From assembly GCA_013360295.1 (NCBI GenBank), contig JABWCL010000005.1, forward strand, positions 123,656-187,655: a DNA stretch of 64,000 bases. Reading direction: 5' to 3'. The position numbers and the translations under genes are program-made. The notes under the pieces are model-generated. The model did not search any database. It was not told where the DNA came from and saw only the letters and a list, made by a program, of their open reading frames with translations. This document shows, piece after piece, positions 1 to 9,009 of this stretch; positions within the stretch are counted from its first letter, which is position 1; the number at the start of each line of letters is the position of its first letter. Source of the DNA: Ignavibacteriaceae bacterium. GTDB taxonomy: Bacteria; Bacteroidota; Ignavibacteria; Ignavibacteriales; Ignavibacteriaceae.

Positions 1-280
1 GTTCATCGGGTACGCCGAACTCTGAAAAGATCTCCTCAAATAAACCTATTTCAAGGTTTCTCTTACGAAGTTTTTCGAACGACTTCCAGGTCATTAAGCC
101 GCCACGCTCATCCTGCGGGGCGTCAAATTTATAAGAGGAGGAATAATCCTCTTCAACTTTCGAGCGGAGAAAATTGACCTTCTCCTCATCGCTGCCGTCA
201 ATCCTGTAACTCGCCGCCCGGAAATTTTTAATCCTTCCGTCGTCAATATCAAGATAGATGTTAAGGACTATTTCTTCCAT
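1..280 (-). CDS. Hypothetical protein, 3' part cut by the window edge
   Basis: An open frame reads leftwards from an ATG at 278-280 to the window edge without a stop, giving at least 93 residues that begin MEEIVLNIYLDIDDGR. The product is hydrophilic, rich in Asp, Glu and Lys, and has no signal peptide or membrane segment in the visible part. I do not recognise a family. It lies 15 bp downstream of the stop of the small membrane protein at 296-499 on the same strand, so it is probably the distal gene of the symporter transcript. Without the C-terminus no function can be proposed. Confidence 0.6.
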   Translation of the reverse strand, partial: MEEIVLNIYLDIDDGRIKNFRAASYRIDGSDEEKVNFLRSKVEEDYSSSYKFDAPQDERGGLMTWKSFEKLRKRNLEIGLFEEIFSEFGVPDE

Positions 281-295
281 TTTTCACTCAGAGGA

Positions 296-499
296 TCAGT
301 TTACGGCTTTGTCTTTATTCTTCACGACAAATATCACTCCGGCAACTATCATAACTGCGCCCCACCAGAGATTAGGATGTGTCTCACCGAGTACGGTAGA
401 AGGAATCTTTCCCGAAACAACGTCAGTAATACCAGCCGCCAAAATGATCAGTCCCATTAATCCGAGAATCAATCCGACAAAATACCAGATAGGTTTCAT
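296..499 (-). CDS. Small two-helix inner-membrane protein
   Basis: A 67-residue product made of two hydrophobic segments (about residues 5-25 and 45-60) joined by a short loop with TDVVSGKIPSTVLGETHPN, ending in a basic tail. This is a typical small inner-membrane protein. No family is recognised with confidence. It starts 13 bp after the stop of the sodium:solute symporter on the same strand, so it is likely co-transcribed and could be an accessory subunit, but that is inference from position alone. The overlapping plus-strand frame (258-584) is less plausible because it has no membrane or secretion signal and crosses two gene boundaries. Confidence 0.65.
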   Translation of the reverse strand: MKPIWYFVGLILGLMGLIILAAGITDVVSGKIPSTVLGETHPNLWWGAVMIVAGVIFVVKNKDKAVN

Positions 500-512
500 T
501 GTTATACTCCTC

Positions 513-2174
513 TCACCAGAACATTATATTAAGAATTACCAGAATGACAAGCGAGATCACAGCCCAGAATTCCGGCCTCTTTAATAGCGGCACATCCGCG
601 TTGTGGTTTTCCGCTGTAAGTCCCTTGACCAGCCCCACTAGTTCCTCTTTCGGGCGTTTCTTTGTAAAGAGGCTTATGACGATTGTCAATACAAAACAGA
701 TTACCCAGGCCCACCACGCGCGCCAGAAATTTGCCGCCATATCGCTTGAGACATTCGACATTGTGATGAGGCTTTCGTCCAGCCATTTATATTTAACTCC
801 GAGGAACATCGTAAACGAAGATACCATACCGGCAACAAGCCCCCAGAAAGCTCCGTTTGGCGTTATCCACCAGACGAACATTCCGAGAAGCATAGTAGCG
901 AAGAGCGGCGCGTTGACCCACGAGAAAATCGCCTGCATATAGTCCATTATACTAGGGAAACTCTTTGCCCAGTAAGCGGTAACGATACTTATAAGTATGC
1001 CCACAATCGTTGCGACCCTTCCCATCCAGAGGAGGTGTTCGGGTGATGCCTTCTTGTTAATCACAGATTTATATATGTCGTAAGTCCAGACTGTGTTAAA
1101 CGCGCTTACATTTCCGGCCTGCCCTGCCATAAATCCTGCCAGCAGCGCGGTGACTCCTAAACCAACCAATCCGGAGGGATAATAACGCGCGATCAGCAGA
1201 GGGAGGGCCGAGTCGTAATTCACTACCCCGTTATCCTCAAGCAGTTTGAATCCGCTGTTTGCGTCATTTGCAAGTACAAGAGCGATCAGTCCGGTAACGA
1301 TTACGAGAAACGGAACCGCCATTTTGAAAAAAGATGCAAGCACCGGGGTCATCCTCGCGGCGCGGAGGTCTTTCGCCGTAAACGCACGCTGAACAACAAG
1401 GAAGTCAGTAGTCCAGTAGCCGAAGGAAAGGACAAAACCGAGTCCGAGAACTATCCCTCCCCAGGTAACCAGCATACCATTATCCGCGGGGTTTGCCGAA
1501 GTTGACCAGAGAGTGTTAAACTGTTGAGGGACTCTGGCGAATACCTGGTCAATTCCGCCGATTTCAATTATGCCGAGAAGCGAAACAAGAAAAAGCCCGA
1601 ACCAGATAAGGAAGAACTGGATTATTTCCGTGAAGATTGCGGAGAGGAGGCCGCTCATTGTGACGTAAACAGCTACCGTGGCAGCTGATACCCACATACT
1701 TACGTCCCAGTTCCATCCGAGGAATGTATGCATTACAAGCGCCATCGCGTAAAGGTTTATTCCGGAGACAAGTACAGTCATAACGCCAAACGCGATGCCG
1801 TTCAGCACACGGGTTTTTTCATCAAATCTTTCTTTAAGGTAACCGGGTACAGAGTTGATTTTACTGCTGTAATAAAAGGGCATCATATAGATACCGAGGA
1901 AGAGCATCGCTGGGATAGCGCCGATCCAGTAGAAGTGCGCGACATACATTCCGTATTTGAACGTATTGCCTGCCATTCCGAGAAGTTCAAGCGCGCCGAG
2001 GTTGGCGGAGAGAAAAGCAAGCCCTGCTACCCAGGAACTGTTTTTTCTTCCTGCCATAAAAAAATCATTTTCGCCTTTAGTGAATTTTTTAAGGTACCAT
2101 CCGATACCAAGAATAAATCCAAAGTATGCCGCTATTATAAGCCAGTCGGCAAACGTAAGTCCTATTGTATTCAA
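513..2174 (-). CDS. Sodium:solute symporter (SSS/SLC5 family)
   Basis: A 553-residue polytopic membrane protein with about 13-14 hydrophobic helices, as usual for the SSS family of Na+-coupled importers of sugars, amino acids, nucleosides or vitamins. The region around residues 342-368 (AGQAGNVSAFNTVWTYDIYK) matches the conserved SLC5 stretch in which small and hydroxyl residues line the sodium site. The N-terminal block with FFMAGRKNSSWVAG is also typical. The start is a TTG at 2174, preceded by AGGTGG at a good distance; no ATG fits better. The substrate cannot be read from the sequence; members with this architecture in Bacteroidota are often annotated as sugar transporters. A small membrane protein and a hypothetical gene follow. 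Confidence 0.93.
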   Translation of the reverse strand: MNTIGLTFADWLIIAAYFGFILGIGWYLKKFTKGENDFFMAGRKNSSWVAGLAFLSANLGALELLGMAGNTFKYGMYVAHFYWIGAIPAMLFLGIYMMPFYYSSKINSVPGYLKERFDEKTRVLNGIAFGVMTVLVSGINLYAMALVMHTFLGWNWDVSMWVSAATVAVYVTMSGLLSAIFTEIIQFFLIWFGLFLVSLLGIIEIGGIDQVFARVPQQFNTLWSTSANPADNGMLVTWGGIVLGLGFVLSFGYWTTDFLVVQRAFTAKDLRAARMTPVLASFFKMAVPFLVIVTGLIALVLANDANSGFKLLEDNGVVNYDSALPLLIARYYPSGLVGLGVTALLAGFMAGQAGNVSAFNTVWTYDIYKSVINKKASPEHLLWMGRVATIVGILISIVTAYWAKSFPSIMDYMQAIFSWVNAPLFATMLLGMFVWWITPNGAFWGLVAGMVSSFTMFLGVKYKWLDESLITMSNVSSDMAANFWRAWWAWVICFVLTIVISLFTKKRPKEELVGLVKGLTAENHNADVPLLKRPEFWAVISLVILVILNIMFW

Positions 2175-2306
2175 TCAGCCACCTACAGTGATTAATAGAA
2201 GAATTTTAACTCGCTTAATCTAATTAAAATAAATGGTTTTTTATAGTGAAGACGGCAGATAAAACTGAACTGTGGCGAGGTTTTTCCGGAGAATTGAGAA
2301 AACAAA

Positions 2307-2340
2307 AAAAGCTGTATCGTTCAGTTGACGATACAGCTTT
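2307..2340 (-). terminator. Rho-independent terminator of the 2359-3087 gene
   Basis: A near-perfect inverted repeat (AAAGCTGTATCGT / ACGATACAGCTTT) with a 7-nt loop. Read on the minus strand it is followed by a run of T (positions 2304-2310 are A on the plus strand). It lies 18 bp after the stop codon of the minus-strand gene at 2359, as expected for an intrinsic terminator, and separates that gene from the symporter downstream. Confidence 0.88.
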
Positions 2341-2358
2341 GATGAAATTACAAAAGGA

Positions 2359-3087
2359 TCAGTAACCTACAGCGGAGAAGTATGCGTGAACTCCTAAATG
2401 AACGGTAAGCAGATCAGTTTTTGAATTGCTGTAAATTGGGGTAACTGTTCCGGTTGTCTCATTGACTATCAGATCGCCTTCTTTAAGATACTGTGCTTCA
2501 GAACCCATTAAATAACGAACCTTAAAATCGATGAACAGAGGTGACTTGCCTCCTGTAGCCGGGTCGTTCAGGTCTGTTACCTTAAAAAGTATACCCGCGC
2601 CGCCGCCATAACTCCAGGCATGATCCTCGCTGTTATTGGAAGTCGTTATCTCCTCGTTATCTTTTTCATTACGAACGGTTGTTTCGGTAAAGAAGTACGA
2701 ACCGCCGAAAAGCAAATCAAGGTACGGCCTTATAAGTGTATTATTAGTCTGCAGCCTGATGAGCAGGTGATAGTTTAATATATTGTTTGACCGGTCTACA
2801 TTAACTGTGGCGTCGGGGATTGTAGTGCTCCACCTGGCATTTCTGGATTCATTGCCATAATTCATAAAACCGAGATTCAGTCCGATACCAAAGGGAGTCC
2901 TGTCTCCGTAAGGGTAGATCAAACCCTCGATGCTTCCGCCGATTCCTGTTCTTTTAACATACTGGTAAAACTCACCCCGCGGGAAGCCGAGAGTCAGATT
3001 GATTCCTCCTGACTGTGCTGAAATATCAGTCGTGCCGGCGAAAATGAGGGTCACTAGAAAAAGTAAAATTAACTTTGCATTTCTCAT
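2359..3087 (-). CDS. Exported outer-membrane beta-barrel-like protein
   Basis: A 242-residue protein with an N-terminal signal peptide (MRNAKLILLFLVTLIFAGTTDISAQ, cleavage probably after SAQ). The rest alternates polar and aromatic or hydrophobic residues and ends in a strand-like segment (LLTVHLGVHAYFSAVGY) with an aromatic terminus, as in small outer-membrane barrels of Bacteroidota. GGSYFF, GGGAGILFKV and IDFKVRYL fit barrel strands. The ATG at 3087 has AAGGAT six bases upstream, and the gene is closed by a strong terminator, so it is a single-gene transcript. The function is unknown; it could be a porin-like or structural barrel protein. Confidence 0.75.
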   Translation of the reverse strand: MRNAKLILLFLVTLIFAGTTDISAQSGGINLTLGFPRGEFYQYVKRTGIGGSIEGLIYPYGDRTPFGIGLNLGFMNYGNESRNARWSTTIPDATVNVDRSNNILNYHLLIRLQTNNTLIRPYLDLLFGGSYFFTETTVRNEKDNEEITTSNNSEDHAWSYGGGAGILFKVTDLNDPATGGKSPLFIDFKVRYLMGSEAQYLKEGDLIVNETTGTVTPIYSNSKTDLLTVHLGVHAYFSAVGY

Positions 3088-3399
3088 ATTTTATCCTTAA
3101 AACGAAATTTAAATCAGGTTGTAAAATAGCAAGAAATTCATAAATGCAGGTAATATTAAAATAAATGGATTTTATGTCGCTTGTCCGGAAAATAGATGTG
3201 ATATGCGGAACGGCCTTTGTTTTCTCCCTGCCGTCAAACTGCAGTTGTAATGCAAAAAAAGAGCCGGAGAGGGCACCCGATTTTTACCTTGTTTTTAACA
3301 GGCGGAACGATATTTTTGAACTATATATTTACGGCTTAGACGGTACAAATACCGCGAAAGAGCCTGTTTATGCGATTTATCCGGAAAGAATCCGTTATT
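3088..3399. other. Divergent intergenic region, no gene recognised
   Basis: This 312-bp gap lies between the divergent genes at 3087 (minus) and 3400 (plus) and must carry both promoters. The left 100 bp are AT-rich. No sigma-70 consensus or operator palindrome stands out enough to call. An open frame beginning at 3165 crosses the true start at 3400 and looks accidental. Confidence 0.4.
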
Positions 3400-5199
3400 A
3401 TGAAAAAGTGTTTTTTTCTGTTTCTTCTTGCCAGTGTGGTAACGTTCGGGCAGTACTATAACGAAAGAACGACAGCCGAAAATTTCGAGTACTCCAATAT
3501 TCACTTTAAGTCCTACTATCTGAATCCCTACGGGCTTGCGGGTTTTAAGGAAATCGCGGCCGGGTTTATTTCCGATCCATTTCTGAAATTAAAGATTAAT
3601 CCAGCCAACCTTCCGGAAATGGAAGAGAGCGATCTCTTATTTTACCTTGATTTCAGAGGAGACTGGACTGAAGCGGATTATTATGATGGTTATGCCGTTC
3701 CCACGTTCAGTGAAAGAATCGCATATCCCTATTACACCCCGGACCGCCGGTGGAATTCCCTCTCCCGTACCGAACCGGAACCGATAGTCTCCCTAGGGTT
3801 TATATCGCGCCCCATCAGTGAAATTACGGACAAATTTTATCTCGGCGGATCTTACGAATACCTCAGGAAGAATGAGAGTTATAACGAATTTCCTTATGGC
3901 ATCTACTACTACAATTATTACTATGACGCGCTCGGTTACAGGACGGGTTCTGAATACTCTTCCCCTTCAGTCTATCGTTACCTCGGAGCGGATGAATTAA
4001 CCAATAACGGGCACTTCTTCAGCCTCTTTGCCGGATTAGAAATTTCCGATGATATTAAGATCGGAGTGGGAATGAACGGTGTTGTTCATACAAGAGACGG
4101 GAAATACGCGAACACTTACCGCGATGAGTACTCAAGCACGGGGGAAGGAGACTGGTCATCAGCGCAGTCAGTTGGCAGGGAACAAAAGTACGACCATCTT
4201 GATTTTACCGCGGGAGTTAAGTATAAACTTACGAAAACACTTTCGCTTGGCTTTAAAGCCGGGATGCTTAACGGAACCGCAGACCAGTCTTATGAGGCTT
4301 ATAATTATTATTATTCCCAAAACAATAAACCCGATACTTCATCTACGTGGTATTATTATTTCTCTGATGGTTCCACCTCTCAGACCTGGACGCTTGACGG
4401 AAAGACCACCTATATCGGTTTCGACTTTCAAAAATCCTTTCGCGGCGGCAAGGAACTTCACGGCTATTATAAATACAGTTATTCAGGGCTCGACCTTAAC
4501 ACTTTTTCCTCCATCAACGATACAAACAGATCCTCAAGCAGATCGCAGTATATTTCTGACTGGTATATGTATAAGGGGCACTCGGCGGCTCGCGACAACC
4601 GTACCGGAAGGGGGGAAAGAAATATCAAATCACACGAGGGGGTACTGAACTTCCGGTGGAATCTGACCGGGAGATCATCTCTTTCCGCGGGTGTGTACTA
4701 TAATATGGTATCCACCACTGTTGACACGCGCGAGCCTGTCAAAGCGTATCGAGTATCGGATTACACAAACAGCAGTTCAGGCGGATCAAATTCGAATTAC
4801 TTCTTAAAACTTATCGAAGATAAGACTCTGGTTTGGAATTATACTTCGGAATACACGACTCTTCAGATCCCGGTGATCTTCTGTACTCAGTTGGGTGAAA
4901 GATGGGAGATGCTAATCGGCGTCGCGAGGATCTCTAACGCATGGAATATTGAAGAATCAACCTCAGCTTATTTTACTAAGCGGGAAAGGACTGATGCGGA
5001 TACTTCCAAAATTGAAACTGATTTCAGCGAGAAATACCTTTACCCGGATAAGAAGTTAACTGAGGACCTCGCAAGGTTTATGATGCAGTTTAAGATGAAT
5101 ATAACCGGCGATCTAAGCGCGAGAGTAATGTTTGAACCTTCATTTGATCCATATATAAGAGTTGCTCAGTGGTGGCTGGCATTTGAAGCAAGGTTATAA
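3400..5199 (+). CDS. Exported, probably barrel-forming protein of unknown function
   Basis: A 599-residue product beginning MKKCFFLFLLASVVTFGQ, a clear signal peptide. The frame is open from 3370, but the ATG at 3400 is the natural start because it opens the signal sequence; a weak GGAAAG lies upstream. The mature part is very rich in Tyr, Ser, Asp and Asn (clusters such as YYYNYYYDALGY). It has alternating beta-strand-like segments (FSLFAGLEISDDIKIGVGM, LGFKAGMLNG) and ends with an aromatic terminal strand (VAQWWLAFEARL). This suggests an outer-membrane beta-barrel, though no named family was recognised. The beta-trefoil-like protein gene starts 50 bp downstream on the same strand and may be co-transcribed. 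Confidence 0.75.
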   Translation: MKKCFFLFLLASVVTFGQYYNERTTAENFEYSNIHFKSYYLNPYGLAGFKEIAAGFISDPFLKLKINPANLPEMEESDLLFYLDFRGDWTEADYYDGYAVPTFSERIAYPYYTPDRRWNSLSRTEPEPIVSLGFISRPISEITDKFYLGGSYEYLRKNESYNEFPYGIYYYNYYYDALGYRTGSEYSSPSVYRYLGADELTNNGHFFSLFAGLEISDDIKIGVGMNGVVHTRDGKYANTYRDEYSSTGEGDWSSAQSVGREQKYDHLDFTAGVKYKLTKTLSLGFKAGMLNGTADQSYEAYNYYYSQNNKPDTSSTWYYYFSDGSTSQTWTLDGKTTYIGFDFQKSFRGGKELHGYYKYSYSGLDLNTFSSINDTNRSSSRSQYISDWYMYKGHSAARDNRTGRGERNIKSHEGVLNFRWNLTGRSSLSAGVYYNMVSTTVDTREPVKAYRVSDYTNSSSGGSNSNYFLKLIEDKTLVWNYTSEYTTLQIPVIFCTQLGERWEMLIGVARISNAWNIEESTSAYFTKRERTDADTSKIETDFSEKYLYPDKKLTEDLARFMMQFKMNITGDLSARVMFEPSFDPYIRVAQWWLAFEARL

Positions 5200-5249
5200 T
5201 TCTGAAATGTCAAAATCACCGGGGTCAGTGCTAAAGAGAGGAGTAATAG

Positions 5250-7328
5250 TTGAATAAACAATTCACGATGGTTTTGCTTCTATTTCTGATTTTATTCGTG
5301 ACCGGAAACTCTCAGACAATAAACGATCTGATCCCGCGTGATGAGTCCTTCTATATACAATCCTCGTTAAATTATAATTATGATCAGCACGGGTACTGGG
5401 ATATACCCGGCAACAGCGCGATATTACGGGAGAGGTCGCCTTTAATCGTTTCTGAATTTATAAGCCCCGAAAATGACAGGAAGTACGCGGTCAGGAGGTC
5501 CTCTGTTCCGGGATTTGTAAAAATACATATTGATGGTATCGCGGGATTTCTGGATTTTATCGGGCGCAGCGACAGTAATGGAGTCAGGCTCGTATTTAAT
5601 AAACCAAACGAAAACGGAAATCAGGAATTTACTTTCAGATACAACGGGCACGGAAGGTTTAAGATTTATAACCGGAACGGAAAGGTGATCTCGCTTGAAA
5701 ACCGTTCATCCGACAGCGGCAGAACAGTGATCCTCTGGGATGATAATGACGGACCCTGGACTGAGTGGGTTCTTATTTCCACGGTTACCAATAAACCCCT
5801 GCTTCCGGACGATAAAATAAATGAGAGGAGGAGGCAGACAGGCGAGGATATGACCGGTATTGGAACTCTCTATATACAGTCAGCTATGAACTTCGGAAAA
5901 AACGCGTCAGGATTTTTGAGAAACTCTGGTAATAAACTTTTTTCCGGTGACCTTAAAGAAGTGGGCCAGGGGTTTAAGTTTAACATTTTGCAGTCAGCCT
6001 CCGATTTTGCTTATTATAATCTAGTATCGGGAGCAGGGACTAATCTTATGTTATCCGCTGATCCGGCAGGATCTGCCATAACATTTAAAGAAGCGGATCT
6101 TACCGGAATACAGAATTTCAGATTTCAGTACAGGGGAAACGGCAGGGTTAAAATTTATGCCCAGGACGGCAGGGTGCTTGCCCTGAAAAATGCAGCGGAG
6201 AAAACGAACGGATATGTTGAATTGACTGAAGATTCAGAAGAGGCGCATACAGAATGGTATCTTATTGACAGCGATAAAAACAGGATCGCACTTCCGGAAG
6301 GGAAGACGACTCAGCAAATAACTTTGGAAAAGTTCAGCGTTGGGGAGCCTGGGGAAATAGCCGATGCATTCAGACTGATTGACGAAGTGTATGAGATTGT
6401 AAGCAGGCTGCAGCCTGCAACTGAACAGACTCTTTCAAAAATTTCTGCCCTGCAGAGAACAATTGGAGGGGCTTTCCTCCTTACCTCCGGCATTGAAAAA
6501 CTGACTGCAAGAATGAACAATACTTTAACCGCTATAGCCCCCTTAACGAAAATTCCGGCTCTCGGGCTGGCGTTAAAACCATTAACTGTTACACTGGATT
6601 TTTCAAAGACACAACTCGAAAATGTTAAAAACGGTATTGATGCTTTCAAAAAACCTGTTATTGATCCTGTTTATGAAAATATTTCGTTTGCTTTCAGCAG
6701 GGTGATAACTCTGAAAACTCAGTTAAGCGTTCATAAAGAAAAACTATATAGCCTGAAGAAAGATATTTATGAAATGTATAAGTCGGGAGAATATGATAAA
6801 GCGATTCTGTTCTCCGGCAATGTTTTCGAACGGCTTAAATCAGTGCGATCCGCGATGGGATTGATCGGGACCGCTTTATCTCAGGTGGATATGGTTTGTG
6901 ATGTTCTTAACAAAATTCAGGAGCCTGTCGGGAAAGTTAATACGGGACTCGCGGAGTTTGAGAAAAAGTACAGGGAGATTGATAAGATTGCTGATGAAGT
7001 AAATGAGGTCCTTGACAGGAGACTGGTCAGGGAGATAGCCGGAGTGAAAATAGATGTAAGTCTACGGGAGGTGTTGAACGGGGGAGACATTAGCAGTTCT
7101 GTTGAGGGGTATGTTCAGAACTGGGCTGAAGGCCTTCTGCGTCCGCTTATTGAAAAATCCAAAATAAAACTGCCGGAGCTTCCGGGGATTTTGGATTTTA
7201 AGTCCGTACTCGCTGGGAGCGTGGATGCAGCGGGCGAGGCAAAGAAAAGAGGAGCCGGAATTGAGATGATAACCGAAAGTATTGCTCCACTGTTAGATCA
7301 GCTGACTTTTGAACCCGGATTACGATAA
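5250..7328 (+). CDS. Exported protein with two beta-trefoil-like modules and a helical C-terminal half
   Basis: A 692-residue protein with a signal peptide (MNKQFTMVLLLFLILFVTGNSQ). The start is a TTG at 5250, fixed by GAGAGGAG at 5236-5243 and by the signal peptide. Two homologous modules follow, at about residues 32-180 and 205-345. Each opens with a Y/F-IQS motif, carries an FKI/VKIY-x-R/Q-x-G-x-V/L strand and ends in TEW-LI, reminiscent of ricin-type or fascin-like beta-trefoils that bind carbohydrate or proteins. From about residue 360 to 640 the sequence is helical and coiled-coil-like, with many Leu heptads and no cysteines. The function is unknown; adhesion or cell-surface scaffolding is an inference only. 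The gene probably forms a unit with the preceding exported protein. Confidence 0.8.
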   Translation: MNKQFTMVLLLFLILFVTGNSQTINDLIPRDESFYIQSSLNYNYDQHGYWDIPGNSAILRERSPLIVSEFISPENDRKYAVRRSSVPGFVKIHIDGIAGFLDFIGRSDSNGVRLVFNKPNENGNQEFTFRYNGHGRFKIYNRNGKVISLENRSSDSGRTVILWDDNDGPWTEWVLISTVTNKPLLPDDKINERRRQTGEDMTGIGTLYIQSAMNFGKNASGFLRNSGNKLFSGDLKEVGQGFKFNILQSASDFAYYNLVSGAGTNLMLSADPAGSAITFKEADLTGIQNFRFQYRGNGRVKIYAQDGRVLALKNAAEKTNGYVELTEDSEEAHTEWYLIDSDKNRIALPEGKTTQQITLEKFSVGEPGEIADAFRLIDEVYEIVSRLQPATEQTLSKISALQRTIGGAFLLTSGIEKLTARMNNTLTAIAPLTKIPALGLALKPLTVTLDFSKTQLENVKNGIDAFKKPVIDPVYENISFAFSRVITLKTQLSVHKEKLYSLKKDIYEMYKSGEYDKAILFSGNVFERLKSVRSAMGLIGTALSQVDMVCDVLNKIQEPVGKVNTGLAEFEKKYREIDKIADEVNEVLDRRLVREIAGVKIDVSLREVLNGGDISSSVEGYVQNWAEGLLRPLIEKSKIKLPELPGILDFKSVLAGSVDAAGEAKKRGAGIEMITESIAPLLDQLTFEPGLR

Positions 7329-7332
7329 AAAG

Positions 7333-7368
7333 GGATTGGTGGTTTATTTAGTAAATGCAAACCAATCC
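7333..7368 (+). terminator. Possible terminator hairpin after the beta-trefoil-like gene
   Basis: GGATTGGT at 7333-7340 is complementary to ACCAATCC at 7361-7368, beginning 5 bp after the stop codon. There is no following T-run, so this may be a weak or Rho-assisted terminator or simply an mRNA-stabilising stem. Confidence 0.35.
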
Positions 7369-7500
7369 ACCGTTGGAAACGCAAAGACGCAAAGTTAAAG
7401 TGAAGACGAAAAGAAACTCTAACCGGTGTGATACTAAGCCGTCCTGATTAAATTATACAGTGGTTAATCCTAAAATGGGAAGAGCAGGTAAAACCCCGGT

Positions 7501-7803
7501 AGTGCCGGCGCTTCGATACGCCCGACTTAAATTGAAAACGAAAAGAGGTCGGGCTACTCAGCGACCTCGCGTATTTGAATTAGATTTTTTTCCAGATCAG
7601 TGCAGAATATTTTTTATGATAGCAAAATTCTTAATTCATAAGCCGACGAGACTGTCTCATCTCTAGTAGTGTCGGCGCTTCGATACTCCCGACTTAAATT
7701 GAAAACGAAAAGAGGTCGGGCTACTCAGCGACCTCACGTATTTGAATTAGATTTTTTTCCCGATCAGTGCAGAATATTTTTTATGATAGTATAATTCTTA
7801 ATT
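7501..7803. repeat. Tandem pair of dispersed repeat B (about 135 bp each)
   Basis: Two near-identical units start at 7501 and 7668, a period of 167 bp. Each has GCGCTTCGATAC, then a hairpin (GCCCGACTT ... AGAGGTCGGGC), CTACTCAGCGACCT, an AT-rich stretch with a shared TTTGAATTAGATTTTTTT, a TGCAGAATATTTTTTATGAT segment and TTAATTC. A third, shorter copy lies at 9347-9410. No protein-coding potential is apparent; the frame at 7460-7666 exists only because of the repeat. The element is noncoding and lies 16 bp downstream of the aminotransferase stop. The whole 7329-7818 gap holds nothing else I can name. Confidence 0.8.
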
Positions 7804-7818
7804 CGTATTTATTAATTT

Positions 7819-9009
7819 TTAATTAAAAAGAATCTTCAGTCTTTCGCCCGCTTCTTTGATTACGCTGAGATTAGTTGCGGAGTAGGAGAACCTTACGTTA
7901 TTATTAAAATGGTGGCCGAAGCACGCGCCATAAACTGTCGCTATTCCCGCGTCCATCATTTTCTGGTAAGCGTAAAGCTTTTGTTCTTCCTCACCAAGCC
8001 CTCCTGGAATTAACCCGGAAAAGTCAGGGAAGAAATAAAAACCGGCGTGAGGCATATAGACTTTTAATCCTGGAATTCCTTTCAGAATTTCATATAAAGC
8101 ATCGCGGCGAATTTTGTACTCATTTACCATTTCCGAGATGGCCTTTTCACTTTCAGTCCTGTTATTTAATGCTTCTGCCGCTGCAAACTGTATGAAGGTG
8201 GTAACGCCTGCAGTTTGTGTATAGTTTCCCAGGAGCATTAAACGGGGGATTGCTTCATTTCGTGTGGCAAGATAGCCGATTCGCCAGCCGGTCATTGAGT
8301 AAGTCTTGGAAAGTGTGTAAATACTGATAATATTTTTATAAGGGAGTGAGAGCGCGCTGAAGACCTTATCTCCGTCATAAACAATTGATTCGTATGATTC
8401 ATCCGTAATAAGATAAACGCCGTATTTTTCACATAATCCCGTGATCCTTACAATCTCTTCTTCGTTAAAAAGTTTACCGGAGGGATTTTGCGGATTATTC
8501 AGATAGAAAAAGGATATCCCTTTCATCATATCTTCAAGTTTTTCATAATTAACGGTGAAATCAGGTTCAAGAGGTACTTCCATAAAATCAATATTGCAGT
8601 AAGGGACAAAGTTTTCCAGCACACAGCTCCAGCACGGGGCAAAACCGGCGCCTTTTTTTCCTTCAAAAAGTTTGAAAGTCAGCTCAAGCCCTTCCTGACC
8701 GCCGTATGTGGCAATTACATTATCAGGGGTCAGTCCTTTTACATTATTGTAATACTCCAGTTTCTTCACAACCGCTTCCTTAAAAAATGCTTCACCTCCG
8801 GATTTTGGGTACTTGGTCAAGCCAAGTTCAAGTCCTTTAGTCGCCGCGTCTTTAATGTACTGCGGTGTAGCAAAATCAACTTCACCTCTCTGGAAGAGAA
8901 GAAAATCCTTGCCGGTTCTTTCTTTAAATTCTTTTGACCTTTTTCTCACCTCTTCGCTAATGGTAACGATAGGGGACATTCTTACATTTTCAAGGCTTTG
9001 TGAAAACAA
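7819..9009 (-). CDS. PLP-dependent aminotransferase, class I/II (aspartate aminotransferase-like)
   Basis: A 396-residue fold-type I aminotransferase. Visible hallmarks are the NNPQNPSG block (N174), the cofactor-ring Asp in TDESYE (D203), the Schiff-base lysine in TLSKTYSMTGWR (K235) and a C-terminal VRFSYS arginine that binds the substrate carboxylate. The family transfers an amino group between an amino acid and a 2-oxo acid in the cytoplasm; the exact substrate cannot be assigned. The start is a TTG at 9009, with AGGAG seven bases upstream; an internal ATG at 8979 is possible but lacks such a site. The gene stands alone, bracketed on both sides by repeat B in the same orientation. Confidence 0.93.
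   Translation of the reverse strand: MFSQSLENVRMSPIVTISEEVRKRSKEFKERTGKDFLLFQRGEVDFATPQYIKDAATKGLELGLTKYPKSGGEAFFKEAVVKKLEYYNNVKGLTPDNVIATYGGQEGLELTFKLFEGKKGAGFAPCWSCVLENFVPYCNIDFMEVPLEPDFTVNYEKLEDMMKGISFFYLNNPQNPSGKLFNEEEIVRITGLCEKYGVYLITDESYESIVYDGDKVFSALSLPYKNIISIYTLSKTYSMTGWRIGYLATRNEAIPRLMLLGNYTQTAGVTTFIQFAAAEALNNRTESEKAISEMVNEYKIRRDALYEILKGIPGLKVYMPHAGFYFFPDFSGLIPGGLGEEEQKLYAYQKMMDAGIATVYGACFGHHFNNNVRFSYSATNLSVIKEAGERLKILFN

Noticed and set aside
499..942. 147-residue plus-strand frame opposite the symporter gene
   Set aside because: It lies antisense to a convincing SSS-family gene and has no recognisable domain; the minus-strand frame carries family motifs and a ribosome site.
3165..3461. 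98-residue plus-strand frame before the exported protein at 3400
   Set aside because: It overlaps the signal peptide of the real gene in another frame and has no family or ribosome-site support.
7460..7666. Small plus-strand frame after the beta-trefoil-like gene
   Set aside because: It is built almost entirely from repeat B sequence, which recurs in other frames and noncoding positions.
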